Shown here in pieces: positions 14,967 through 22,750 of a DNA stretch of 64,000 nt; the first letter of the stretch is position 1; every line of letters starts with the position of its first letter. The translations under genes and the position numbers were made by a program. The notes under the pieces were generated by a model. That model saw nothing but the letters and a program-made list of their open reading frames with translations, was not told the origin of the DNA and searched no databases. The DNA is taken from contig OY970256.1 in the NCBI GenBank assembly GCA_963715565.1, positions 6,138,001 through 6,202,000 of the forward strand. Reading direction: 5' to 3'. The stretch comes from JACVRN01 sp963715565. Its GTDB lineage: Bacteria > Acidobacteriota > Blastocatellia > Pyrinomonadales > Pyrinomonadaceae.

Positions 14967-15365
14967 GGGCGTGAATATTATAAAAGAGTTGCGGGAGAAA
15001 TTTTTTAGTACACAAAAGTCGCGTCTTGTGAGAAACTTAGGCCCGTTTAGCTCTACAATCTCAAGCCTTGGTTTATCCCCATAGTCTCGGGTCATGATCG
15101 ACTTCGAGCCGTGGTTTGCAGTTTCGCTCAAAGAACACGGTGCGTGCCGGACGAGTTCTCGCGCCCCTCGTCTTCTCCGGCACGGGCGGGAGTTTGCGCT
15201 TCAGGGCGCGTTATTTGAAAATCCATAAACGGTCGCTGGCCGAGCCCGTTACCTCGCGCTTGCTATGCTGCGGGACTGCCGCGTCCGACAACAACAATTG
15301 AAGAAACAGCGTACCGCGCTTTGATCAAAAAACGCGCGCGATACAATGCAAAAGGAGAAACATCC
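14967..15365. other. Intergenic region with one hairpin
   Basis: No convincing gene. GTGCCGGA (15144-15151) pairs with TCCGGCAC (15176-15183) with a further inner CGAG/CTCG pairing, which could be a small structured RNA or transcript end. TTTGAT at 15320 and TACAAT at 15342 form a possible promoter for the next gene. Confidence 0.4.
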
Positions 15366-16202
15366 GTGAGCATGAGTAGCATCACTAAACGAAATACCAT
15401 CCTTTTGTTCGTCTTCGTCGTTTCCGTCGCCCTCGTCGCTGACATGGTAGTTTTGGCTCAGAACGGTAATGGTAATGTGCAGGACGATCAAACGCGCGGC
15501 GGCCAGATGACCTCGAACATGAACATGGGCAACACCACCAACACGAGCGGCTCGCGTCGTCGTCGTCGCCGTCGTGCTGCCGCTGCTGCCAACGTCAGCA
15601 CCGACGCCGGCGCTGTCTCAGGCGATGCAGGGGCCAACGCTAACATGTCGGGCGATGCAAGCATGACCATGAACACGAACACTGGCGGCGGGCGTCGTCG
15701 CCGTCGTCGTCGCGCGGCTGCGGCAGTTACAACCGATGCCACGATGACCACCGCCACTCAAAATACGACCGTCGTCAGCGAGCAGACCGACCTGTCCGGC
15801 ACTTACACAGGCTCGTTCGACTGCGTGCCTTCCGGCTCATCCGGCGCGGGTTCGCTGTCGATTACCGGCAACCAGTTTACGTGGACGCCGGAGGGCGGTG
15901 GCTCGCCATCGTCAGGCCGCGTGACGGCTGTGACGACGCGCGGTTACACGGGCGTTGCCATGCAGTGGGGAGAATCGGTTGCTCCGCCGCCGGGACAACC
16001 TGCAACGACGCCGACCATCGTTTCTTTGCGCGCGCGCAGGGCAGGCGACCGCCTGACGCTGACGCCCGTCCCGAACGATAAGAAGGATTGCTCGTTCACT
16101 CCGCCGGGCGGTGGTGGCGGACGTCGTCGTCGCGGTCGTCGCGGAGGCGGCGGCATGAACATGACCACGATCATTTCCACTACGGACGTGACGCAGCAAT
16201 AA
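15366..16202 (+). CDS. Secreted protein with poly-arginine/poly-alanine tracts, function unknown
   Basis: The GTG at 15366 follows AAGGAG by 8 nt. The 278-residue product has a signal peptide or anchor (hydrophobic residues about 10-30, ending near LAQNG), then a low-complexity region rich in Asn, Thr, Met and Gly. It contains two near-identical tracts of seven arginines followed by four to five alanines (from residues 64 and 110) and a third, RRRRGRRGGGG, near 253. Between them a beta-rich domain (LSGTYTGSFDCVPSG, LSITGNQFTWTPEGG, VSLRARRAGDRLTLTPV) looks folded and has a Cys pair. I recognise no family. The arginine tracts could bind nucleic acid or anionic polymers; that is only a suggestion. 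Confidence 0.75.
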   Translation: MSMSSITKRNTILLFVFVVSVALVADMVVLAQNGNGNVQDDQTRGGQMTSNMNMGNTTNTSGSRRRRRRRAAAAANVSTDAGAVSGDAGANANMSGDASMTMNTNTGGGRRRRRRRAAAAVTTDATMTTATQNTTVVSEQTDLSGTYTGSFDCVPSGSSGAGSLSITGNQFTWTPEGGGSPSSGRVTAVTTRGYTGVAMQWGESVAPPPGQPATTPTIVSLRARRAGDRLTLTPVPNDKKDCSFTPPGGGGGRRRRGRRGGGGMNMTTIISTTDVTQQ

Positions 16203-16276
16203 CAAAACTCGAAGAGACAGGCGTCGCTCAAAAGTTTTGGCGTTACCATGAAAGCGAAACCTGTTCGGACAGGCTC

Positions 16277-16322
16277 GGCGCGGGTAGCGCGTTTCCACAA
16301 AGGACGCGCTACCCGCGTCGCC
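16277..16322 (+). terminator. Strong GC-rich hairpin after the poly-Arg gene
   Basis: CGCGGGTAGCGCGT (16279-16292) pairs perfectly with ACGCGCTACCCGCG (16304-16317), with an 11-nt loop. It lies 75 bp after the stop. Only a short pyrimidine stretch follows, so it may be an imperfect terminator or another palindromic repeat. Confidence 0.6.
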
Positions 16323-16332
16323 TTTACAAGAT

Positions 16333-16415
16333 AGTCCCAAGTCCCAAGTCCCAAATCCAAAGTCAAAGACCGATTCTTTCTTTTGACTTGGGACTTGAGA
16401 CTTGGGACTTGGGAC
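16333..16415. repeat. Heptamer-arm hairpin H9
   Basis: The left arm repeats AGTCCCA three times then AATCCAA/AGTC, and the right arm (from 16381) is the complementary run of GACTTGG/GACTTGA/GACTTGG/GACTTGG. It uses the same unit as H1 at 4173, 12 kb away, and ends 10 bp before the AtuA start. Confidence 0.85.
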
Positions 16416-16425
16416 TTTTTTTGAG

Positions 16426-17793
16426 ATGAGAGAGAAGATTCGTATTGCGAGCGGGCAAGGGTTCTGGGGCGACCAGTTGGACGCGCCCGTGCGTCAGGTC
16501 GAGGGCGGCCCCATTGATTATCTGATGCTCGACTATCTGGCCGAAGTCACGATGTCGATCATGCAGAAGCAGCGCGCGCGTGACCCCTCCGCCGGATACG
16601 CGCGCGATTTTGTTCCGCTCATGGAGCAGATTCTCCCCGCATGTGTCGAGCGCAACATACGTGTGACGGCCAACGCCGGGGGCGTCAACGTACGCGGCTG
16701 CGCCGAGGCCGTGCTTGAAGTCGCGCGCAGGCTTGGCCTCGCGGGAAAGCTTCGCATAGGCATCGTCACGGGCGACGACATTCTCCCACGCATTGACGAG
16801 ATGTTGGAGCGCGGCGTCGAGCTGCGCAACATGGATACGGATGAGCCGCTCTCCACCGTGCGCGAGCATATACAGAGTGCCAACGCCTATCTTGGCGCGT
16901 GGCCGATGGTCGAAGCTCTGAACAAGGGCGCGCAGGTCATCATCACAGGACGCGCAACCGATACGGGTTTGACGCTCGCTCCGATGATTCACGAATTCGG
17001 CTGGGGCAGCACGGACTGGCATCTTCTTTCGGCGGGAACAATCGCTGGTCACATCATCGAATGCGGCGCGCAATGTTCGGGCGGCAACTGCCAGTACCGT
17101 TGGCGCGAAGTGCCGGACCTCGCAAACGTCGGCTTCCCCATCGTGGAGGCTGCGCCCGACGGGACGTTTGTCGTCACGAAGCACGAAGGCACGGGAGGCT
17201 GGGTCAACGTCCCTTCGGTCAAGGAGCAACTTCTTTACGAGATGGGCGACCCGCACGCTTACATTACGCCCGATTGCGTCGCGGATTTCACGACCATTCA
17301 TCTCGAAGATGCGGGACCGGATCGCGTGCGCGTCTTTGGCATCCTCGGTCATCCCGCGACGGAGTTTTTGAAAGTTTCCATCAGTTATTCGGCGGGCTAC
17401 AAGGCCGTCGGCACGCTCGTCTACTCGTGGCCCGAAGCTTACGACAAGGCGCGCGAGGCCGACCGCATCCTGCGCGCACGACTCGACCGTCTGGGACTTC
17501 GCTTCGAGCAAATCCTGACGGAGTTTGTCGGCGCGAACGCGACGCACGGCCCGCTCTCCGGCGAGCCTTCGCCTGATATAGCGGAAGTGCAACTGCGAGT
17601 CGGAGTGCGCGGCCCGGACAAAAAAGCCATCGAGAGATTTACGAAAGAGATCGCGCCGCTTATCCTGACAGGCCCGCCGGGCGTGACGGGTTTCGCCGGA
17701 GGCCGTCCCAAAGTTGAAGAGATAGTCGCCTACTGGCCCGCGCTCATTCCCAAATCCGAAATCACGCCGCACGTCGAGATTCTGGAAGCATGA
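16426..17793 (+). CDS. AtuA family protein (DUF1446), N-terminal part
   Basis: The 455-residue product starts at the ATG at 16426, just after the repeat hairpin. It has the AtuA-family start REKIRIASGQGFWGDQ, then GGPIDYLMLDYLAEVTMSIM, RVTANAGGVNVRGCA and GRATDTGLTLAP. AtuA is encoded in the acyclic terpene (citronellol/geraniol) utilisation cluster of Pseudomonas, but its reaction is unclear. In Pseudomonas-like forms a C-terminal domain is fused; here that domain is a separate gene at 17990. The neighbouring carboxyltransferase and crotonase genes fit a branched acyl-CoA pathway. Confidence 0.85.
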   Translation: MREKIRIASGQGFWGDQLDAPVRQVEGGPIDYLMLDYLAEVTMSIMQKQRARDPSAGYARDFVPLMEQILPACVERNIRVTANAGGVNVRGCAEAVLEVARRLGLAGKLRIGIVTGDDILPRIDEMLERGVELRNMDTDEPLSTVREHIQSANAYLGAWPMVEALNKGAQVIITGRATDTGLTLAPMIHEFGWGSTDWHLLSAGTIAGHIIECGAQCSGGNCQYRWREVPDLANVGFPIVEAAPDGTFVVTKHEGTGGWVNVPSVKEQLLYEMGDPHAYITPDCVADFTTIHLEDAGPDRVRVFGILGHPATEFLKVSISYSAGYKAVGTLVYSWPEAYDKAREADRILRARLDRLGLRFEQILTEFVGANATHGPLSGEPSPDIAEVQLRVGVRGPDKKAIERFTKEIAPLILTGPPGVTGFAGGRPKVEEIVAYWPALIPKSEITPHVEILEA

Positions 17794-17936
17794 GCGACGA
17801 GAAGAAAAGAGATGCGGCGACGCGTGGACGCAGAGCTGGCATGGCGGCGCGTCGGCTCCGAACCGATTCGCTCGTGGCGGCAGGCTTTCACCGGTTGTCG
17901 CTCCGCAGGCAAGGGCTGTTATTATCATTGGACTGA
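17790..17936 (+). CDS. Possible 48-residue small protein overlapping the AtuA stop
   Basis: An ATG at 17790 overlaps the TGA of the previous gene (ATGA), and the frame runs 48 codons (starts MSDEKKRDAATRG, ends LLLSLD). It is basic and ends 54 bp before the next gene start. The overlap suggests translational coupling, but codon usage and sequence give no family. It may equally be a chance frame filling the gap between the two AtuA parts. Confidence 0.3.
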   Translation: MSDEKKRDAATRGRRAGMAARRLRTDSLVAAGFHRLSLRRQGLLLSLD

Positions 17937-17989
17937 AACAATCGTTGAACGAAAATTGTTGGCGTGAGAGAGGTGTTTCGCGAGGGATT

Positions 17990-18337
17990 ATGAAAGTGCA
18001 GCTATTAAAAATTGCTCACGGTCGTTCGGGCGACAAGGGTGATACGGCCAACGTCGGTGTGATTGCTTTGCGCGAGGAGTTTTATCCGCTTCTGGTGCGC
18101 GAAGTCACGGCTGAGCGCGTTAAGAAACATTTCGACGGTCTCTGCAAAGGCAAGGTCGAACGCTTTGAGCTACCGAATCTGGGCGCGCTCAACTTTCTTC
18201 TGCACGAAAGTTTGGGCGGCGGCGGGACGCTCTCTTTGATGACGGACGCGCAGGGCAAAACTTTTTCTTACGCGCTCCTGCGCATGTATATAGAAGTGCC
18301 GGACGATGAAGCGCGGGCGCTCGGCGTGGAAGCCTGA
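17990..18337 (+). CDS. AtuA C-terminal-like domain protein
   Basis: A 115-residue protein from the ATG at 17990 (GAGGG upstream). HGRSGDKGDTANVGV near the start is typical of the stand-alone or fused AtuA C-terminal domain, followed by RFELPNLGALNFLLHESLGGGGTLSL. This small domain is found fused to the DUF1446 domain in longer AtuA proteins; splitting into adjacent genes is seen in other bacteria. It probably forms a complex with the 16426 product. Confidence 0.8.
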   Translation: MKVQLLKIAHGRSGDKGDTANVGVIALREEFYPLLVREVTAERVKKHFDGLCKGKVERFELPNLGALNFLLHESLGGGGTLSLMTDAQGKTFSYALLRMYIEVPDDEARALGVEA

Positions 18338-18416
18338 GAGCAAACGGAAAACGTAAGTCTCTGAATTATTATTCGAGATTTCAAAACCCATTCGGATGTA
18401 AGCGAGCGGTATTTTT

Positions 18417-19334
18417 ATGAGTGAAGAAATAGTTCCGGTGGAAGGCGCGATTCGTCATGGGTACGCGCAAGTGGGCGGCGTGCGGCTGCATTACGCAGAG
18501 CGCGGAGAAGGCGAACTGGTCATACTGATTCATGGCTTCCCGGAGTTCTGGTACTCGTGGCGTCATCAGCTCGCAGACCTGGGCGAACGCTATCACGTCG
18601 TCGCGCCCGACATGCGCGGCTACAACCTTTCGGACAAACCGCCGCGCGTGGAGGATTATAGTCTGGATAAACTGATTGACGACGTGACGGGTTTGATTCG
18701 CCATTTCGGCCAGCGTCAGGCCGTGGTCGTAGGTCACGACTGGGGCGCTGCCATAGCCTGGGCCACGGCGTTCAAGCATCCGGAGTACGTCAGCCGTCTT
18801 GTGACGATGCAAGTCCCGCCCGCGCCAGCCTGGCGTGCCAACATGAGTTTCAAGCAAGCCCTGAGAAGCTGGTACATGCTTTTCTTCCAGTTGCCGCTCG
18901 TGCCCGAATGGCTGATGAGCGTTAATGACTTTGCCTTCGTCGAGCATTCCTTAAAAAATACTGTCGGACGCAAAGGCACTTTCACGGACACCGACATCGC
19001 CATGTATAAAAAAGCGCTGCGCGAGCCGAACGCTTTGACGAGTGCGATTAATTATTATCGCGCCAACTTCGTCAAGCTCTTTTTCAGCAAGCAGACCGAG
19101 AAGGATAAGGATGATTTAAGCGACAACCGCGTCCACGTGCCCACGCTCTTTATCTATGGCGAGCAGGATGCTTTCATCGTCCCTGAAACAACCAAAGGCA
19201 TCGACGCTTACGTGGACGCGCCCTATCGCGAAGCCAGATTCAAACAGTTCGGCCACTGGATACAGAACGAAGGGCCGGCGGAAATTAACGCCGAGCTGAC
19301 AAGCTTTCTGGAAACTCCGCCCGCGTCGCTCTGA
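18417..19334 (+). CDS. Alpha/beta hydrolase, epoxide-hydrolase-like
   Basis: The 305-residue protein has the HGFPEFWYSWRHQ oxyanion motif of epoxide hydrolases and related enzymes. The nucleophile is D108 in GHDWGAA, the acid is probably D251 in GEQDAFI, and the catalytic histidine is H280 in GHWIQNEGP. An aspartate nucleophile and the HGxP motif favour epoxide hydrolase or haloacid/haloalkane-type chemistry over esterase. The lid (about 135-235) contains tyrosines that may activate an epoxide. It is followed 24 bp later by a crotonase gene in the same direction. The substrate is unknown. Confidence 0.85.
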   Translation: MSEEIVPVEGAIRHGYAQVGGVRLHYAERGEGELVILIHGFPEFWYSWRHQLADLGERYHVVAPDMRGYNLSDKPPRVEDYSLDKLIDDVTGLIRHFGQRQAVVVGHDWGAAIAWATAFKHPEYVSRLVTMQVPPAPAWRANMSFKQALRSWYMLFFQLPLVPEWLMSVNDFAFVEHSLKNTVGRKGTFTDTDIAMYKKALREPNALTSAINYYRANFVKLFFSKQTEKDKDDLSDNRVHVPTLFIYGEQDAFIVPETTKGIDAYVDAPYREARFKQFGHWIQNEGPAEINAELTSFLETPPASL

Positions 19335-19358
19335 AAATCCGACCGGGGCTGCGCCACG

Positions 19359-20126
19359 ATGAAGGAAGCAAACAAACAGGTTCTATACGCGGTCGAAGGC
19401 GCGGTCGGGCGCATCACGCTGAACCGTCCCGAAAAAAGAAACGCGCTCAACGATGCCGTTATCGAAGGCGTCAAGCAATCGCTTAACAAAGCTGAGGCTG
19501 ACGAAGCGGTGCGCGTCGTCGTCATCACGGGCGCGGGCGCGGATTTTTGTTCGGGCGCAGATTTGAGCGCGCTACAGAAAATTTCTAAAGCATCCGTGAT
19601 GGAGAACCTCGAAGACGCGCGTTCTTTGATGGAGCTGTTCGCGCTCATACGCCGCGTGCGCGTCCCTGTAGTCGCAGCCGTGCGCGGGCGCGCGCTCGCG
19701 GGCGGCTGCGGTCTTGCCACCGCGTGCGACCTTGTCGTCGCCGCACGCGACGCGCGTTTCGGTTATCCTGAAGTCAAAATCGGATTCGTGCCCGCGATGG
19801 TGATGGCAATCCTCACACGCAATGTTTCCGAAAAGCGTGCCTTCGAGCTTTTGACACGCGGCACAGAAATCAGCGCCGAGGAAGCCGAGCGCATCGGCCT
19901 CGTTAATCAAGTTTTCGATGACGATGATTTTGAAGCGAGCGTCGAAGCTTACGTCGCTGCGTTTGAGAAGGTGAGCGCCTCGGCGGTCGCGCTCTCGAAA
20001 CATCTGCTTTACCACATAGACGGCATGACCTTTGATGCCGCGCTCCGCTCCGGTGCAGACCTCAACGCCATTGCGCGCATGACCGAAGATTGCCAGCAGG
20101 GAATCGCGCGGTTTCTGAAAAAGTAA
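19359..20126 (+). CDS. Crotonase/enoyl-CoA hydratase family protein lacking one catalytic Glu
   Basis: A typical-length (255) crotonase-fold protein. It has the NRPEKRNALND CoA-binding start, the GADFCSGADLSAL oxyanion loop, and RGRALAGGCGLATACDLV. In rat enoyl-CoA hydratase the two catalytic glutamates are in GGGCELA and QPEILLG. Here the first is glycine (GGCGLA) and the second is kept (YPEVKIG). That pattern argues against a normal hydratase and suggests an isomerase, lyase or hydratase with altered specificity. Its position after the epoxide-hydrolase-like gene suggests shared acyl-CoA catabolism. Confidence 0.88.
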   Translation: MKEANKQVLYAVEGAVGRITLNRPEKRNALNDAVIEGVKQSLNKAEADEAVRVVVITGAGADFCSGADLSALQKISKASVMENLEDARSLMELFALIRRVRVPVVAAVRGRALAGGCGLATACDLVVAARDARFGYPEVKIGFVPAMVMAILTRNVSEKRAFELLTRGTEISAEEAERIGLVNQVFDDDDFEASVEAYVAAFEKVSASAVALSKHLLYHIDGMTFDAALRSGADLNAIARMTEDCQQGIARFLKK

Positions 20127-20129
20127 TTC

Positions 20130-20867
20130 TTAAACTTCCTCTGGCGTCCAGAAATCAACTTCAATCTCTTCGCCGTAATGCAGTAGCGGTTTGCCCTCGG
20201 GAGTAGGCAGATTGTGAGACTCGATCATCGTCGAGCGATAGGATTGAAGCTCGGCTTCCTGCAAGTTCCACGGGCGGTGATGAATACGCAGGCGATAAAG
20301 ATGTTCGCCGCGAACAGAGTAAAGGCAGTAGCGTTCGGTGAGAAAGAAGTCCAGTGATTCAGGGTCCGACTGGCCGATTTTTTCGCCTATCTTCCACGTC
20401 GCCTGAAACTCGGCGGGCGGCTCGTCCGTGCGCGTCGAAGAGTAATCAATCACGTCGTCTTTTTGTTCAAGCTCGATGCGCGCGTTGAAGTAGGGAAGAT
20501 TGAAGACGGTGCGCGCTCCCAGCACAGCGACCGCGCTGTTGGCGTCGAGCGAGAAGAACCAGACGCCGGGCACGCCGTCATAGTGAACATAAGTACGCAC
20601 GTTCAATTCGTGAAACGCGCTCAGGTAAGGAATAGGTGGCAGAAAGCTGGCGCGCACGTCCCACATCGTGAAAGGCACAACGCCTATCCACGCGTCGCCG
20701 CCGAAGGTATCAATCGTGAGACGTTCGGGGATGAGGGAGCGCAAAGCGTCTGCGCTAATTTTCCAGTGCATGAACAGGAGCTTGCCCCAGTTCTGATGCA
20801 TGATGGGAAAGCCCTTCGGGCGCTCGCGTATAGAGATGCGGTCAACTTTCTGATTTCTGTCGCTCAT
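20130..20867 (-). CDS. YqjF/DUF2071 family protein
   Basis: The 245-residue protein has the DUF2071 pattern: WGKLLFMHWKISADALRSLIPERLTIDTFGGDAWIG, then SAFHELNVRTYV, FFSLDANSAVAV and FFLTERYCLYS. Structural relatives have an acetoacetate-decarboxylase-like fold, but the biological reaction is not known. It ends 3 bp from the convergent crotonase gene and lies downstream of the minus-strand crotonase/mutase genes. The ATG at 20867 was preferred over a GTG 21 bp upstream. Confidence 0.85.
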   Translation of the reverse strand: MSDRNQKVDRISIRERPKGFPIMHQNWGKLLFMHWKISADALRSLIPERLTIDTFGGDAWIGVVPFTMWDVRASFLPPIPYLSAFHELNVRTYVHYDGVPGVWFFSLDANSAVAVLGARTVFNLPYFNARIELEQKDDVIDYSSTRTDEPPAEFQATWKIGEKIGQSDPESLDFFLTERYCLYSVRGEHLYRLRIHHRPWNLQEAELQSYRSTMIESHNLPTPEGKPLLHYGEEIEVDFWTPEEV

Positions 20868-20903
20868 CGGAGAGCGACTATAACACACCGCTTCCGGGCG
20901 TCT

Positions 20904-21503
20904 CTAAGTTTTCAAGAAGTAATCAAGCGCACAATCGAGCACTGGATCGCAGATGCGGTCAACGAGCCCCGCTTCGTATGCTTCTTGGCTTGTCAGGCGG
21001 CGGGCCGTGGTGAAGAATTCGAGCGCGCGCGCCGCGCCTACGAGTCGCGGGAGACGCTGTGTGCCGCCCCAGCCAGTGATGATTCCTAGACGCGCGCCCG
21101 GATGCGCGAACACTGCGTTTGTAGAAGCAAAGCGCAGGCGACACGCAAGCGCAAGGTCCAAGCCCCCGCCCATGCAGTAGCCGTTGATGGCTGCGATAGT
21201 CAACTGCGTAGCGTCCGCGATTCTTTGCATCAGCCGCTGGCCGCGCTCACTGAACGCTAACGCGGATTCTCGCTCAAGCCCTGAAATTTCGCGTATGTTT
21301 GCGCCCGATGCGAAGACATCATTCGTGCCTGTGAAAATGATTTTCTGTATGTCGCGGCGCGCGGTGAGCGCGATGACGAGTGCTTCAAACTGTGCGAGTG
21401 TTTCGACGGAAAGGGGATTACGTTCTGCGGGACGATTAAGACGAATAACGGCTTGCGCTTCGTGTTCCTCAAGAATGACGGGGTCGCCGTCCGCGTCTGC
21501 CAT
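20904..21503 (-). CDS. Short atypical crotonase family protein
   Basis: Only 199 residues, about 55 fewer than usual. It keeps LNRPAERNPLSVETL, the oxyanion loop VFASGANIREI, GYCMGGGLDLALACR and PGARLGIITGWGGTQRLPRLVG, then stops soon after AGLVDRI, so the C-terminal helical trimerisation/CoA segment is missing. Both glutamate positions are changed, to Asp in GGGLDLA and to Gly in HPGARLG. It lies 9 bp after the B12-binding mutase gene, so it is probably cotranscribed. It is unlikely to be a normal enoyl-CoA hydratase; decarboxylase or isomerase activity is possible. Confidence 0.85.
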   Translation of the reverse strand: MADADGDPVILEEHEAQAVIRLNRPAERNPLSVETLAQFEALVIALTARRDIQKIIFTGTNDVFASGANIREISGLERESALAFSERGQRLMQRIADATQLTIAAINGYCMGGGLDLALACRLRFASTNAVFAHPGARLGIITGWGGTQRLPRLVGAARALEFFTTARRLTSQEAYEAGLVDRICDPVLDCALDYFLKT

Positions 21504-21512
21504 TGCTTTGCT

Positions 21513-21917
21513 TTACTCGCGCGGGCGCACGTTCTCGCGCAGGAAGCGCACTATGTCTTCCGTGGACGTGCCGGGAAGAAAGACTTCCGACACGCCCTGC
21601 TCTTTGAGACGCGCGATGTCTTCCTGCGGGACTATACCTCCGACCAGCACAAGGCAATCGTCCATCCCGCGCTCGTGCAGGAGCTGAATGATACGCGGGC
21701 AGAGCGTGTTGTGCGCGCCGCTCAGGATGGAAACGCCGACGGCATCCACGTCTTCCTGAAGCGCGGCGGCGGCAATCATCTCCGGCGTTTGCCTGAGGCC
21801 CGTGTAGATGACCTCCATCCCCGCGTCGCGGAGCGCGCGCGCGATGATTTTCGCTCCACGGTCATGACCGTCGAGTCCGGGCTTGGCAACAAGGACGCGA
21901 ATTTTTCTTTCACTCAT
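21513..21917 (-). CDS. mcmA2: Methylmalonyl-CoA mutase, B12-binding (C-terminal) subunit
   Basis: A stand-alone 134-residue cobalamin-binding domain. D16-G-H18-D-R-G21 is the DxHxxG motif with the axial histidine, followed by SILSGAH and LVGGIVPQEDI that line the dimethylbenzimidazole tail pocket. It partners with the large subunit at 22751. Together they interconvert methylmalonyl-CoA and succinyl-CoA in propionate and branched-chain catabolism. An unrelated secreted-protein gene sits between the two subunits. Confidence 0.93.
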   Translation of the reverse strand: MSERKIRVLVAKPGLDGHDRGAKIIARALRDAGMEVIYTGLRQTPEMIAAAALQEDVDAVGVSILSGAHNTLCPRIIQLLHERGMDDCLVLVGGIVPQEDIARLKEQGVSEVFLPGTSTEDIVRFLRENVRPRE

Positions 21918-21927
21918 AAATTACCGT

Positions 21928-22731
21928 TTATCGAACAAACATCCCGAGCGGCCCGTCGCGTTTGATGAAAGGCTTCAGCTCTGCGTAGCTGAAGAAGTAA
22001 CGCCCCGCGGGCTGCCACGCCTGCACCGCGTGCGGGAATCCAGCGTCATAAAGAAACGTAATCCCTCTGTCGCTGACGGAAAACTCATTCAGATTTTCCG
22101 CCGTGAACTTCAAAGGATCAAACAGCACGCGACTGCCATCATCTCGGGCCTCGGCGTTTTCACTCTGAATCTGCTTAATCTCCGCTTGCAGCTTTTTATC
22201 CACGCGCTCGGCCATCTCATTTAAGGAAGACTCGTTGAAAGCATCTGCGGCGCGAATCACTTCGCCGTTGCGCAGGTTGATGATGAAATGCTTTTCGTGC
22301 GTGTCGGGATAAGCCCCGATTCCGCTCTGCGAGAAAGTGATGTCCAGAAGATAGTTGCGATTGTAGTTGACCTTGTAGCCGAATTCGTCCAGCCAAGTGT
22401 CTTCTCTATACTCTGCGAGCGTCGTCTCGAAGATGTTCTTGAATTCAAAGAGCGCTCGCAGCTTGCGTACAACTTCCGAATTCCTCGGCCCGACGATGAC
22501 GGGATAGTTAATGATGGCCCGCCTGCGCGAAGGAAAGTCTTTGACGAATTTGCCCTTGCGGACAATGACGATCCTGCGATTTTGAATAGCGACTCGCGGG
22601 AGACTGTCTGCCCGAGCACTTGCTGTCGCTCGCTCTGCTACACCAAGCGGCGCGAGCGAGAGGAGCAGGGCGAGGGCTAGAAGATGACGCATGCTGATTC
22701 GTTTGTCCCGTGCGCGGGCGTCCTTTTCCAT
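21928..22731 (-). CDS. Secreted/periplasmic protein of unknown function (DUF3298-like C-terminus)
   Basis: A leader (RISMRHLLALALLLSL) marks export. The mature part has a run of strands including NRNYLLDITFSQSGIGAYPDTHEKHFIINLRNGEVI and, near the end, a helix (MAERVDKKLQAEI) and FSYAELKPFIK. The layout resembles RsiV/DUF3298 periplasmic proteins, only weakly. Start is uncertain: ATG at 22731 (267 residues) or 22692 closer to the signal peptide. It lies 19 bp after the mutase large subunit and 10 bp before the small one, so it is an unexpected third gene in that operon. Confidence 0.7.
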   Translation of the reverse strand: MEKDARARDKRISMRHLLALALLLSLAPLGVAERATASARADSLPRVAIQNRRIVIVRKGKFVKDFPSRRRAIINYPVIVGPRNSEVVRKLRALFEFKNIFETTLAEYREDTWLDEFGYKVNYNRNYLLDITFSQSGIGAYPDTHEKHFIINLRNGEVIRAADAFNESSLNEMAERVDKKLQAEIKQIQSENAEARDDGSRVLFDPLKFTAENLNEFSVSDRGITFLYDAGFPHAVQAWQPAGRYFFSYAELKPFIKRDGPLGMFVR

Positions 22732-22750
22732 GGTTCGGTTAAGCATGGTT

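Noticed and set aside
15093..15227. Short frame of about 44 codons in the gap before the poly-Arg gene
   Set aside because: No ribosome site and it spans a hairpin; composition is unlike coding sequence.
16363..17928. 521-codon frame antisense to the AtuA gene
   Set aside because: It covers a well-supported gene on the other strand and is rich in residues expected from reverse reading of high-GC codons.
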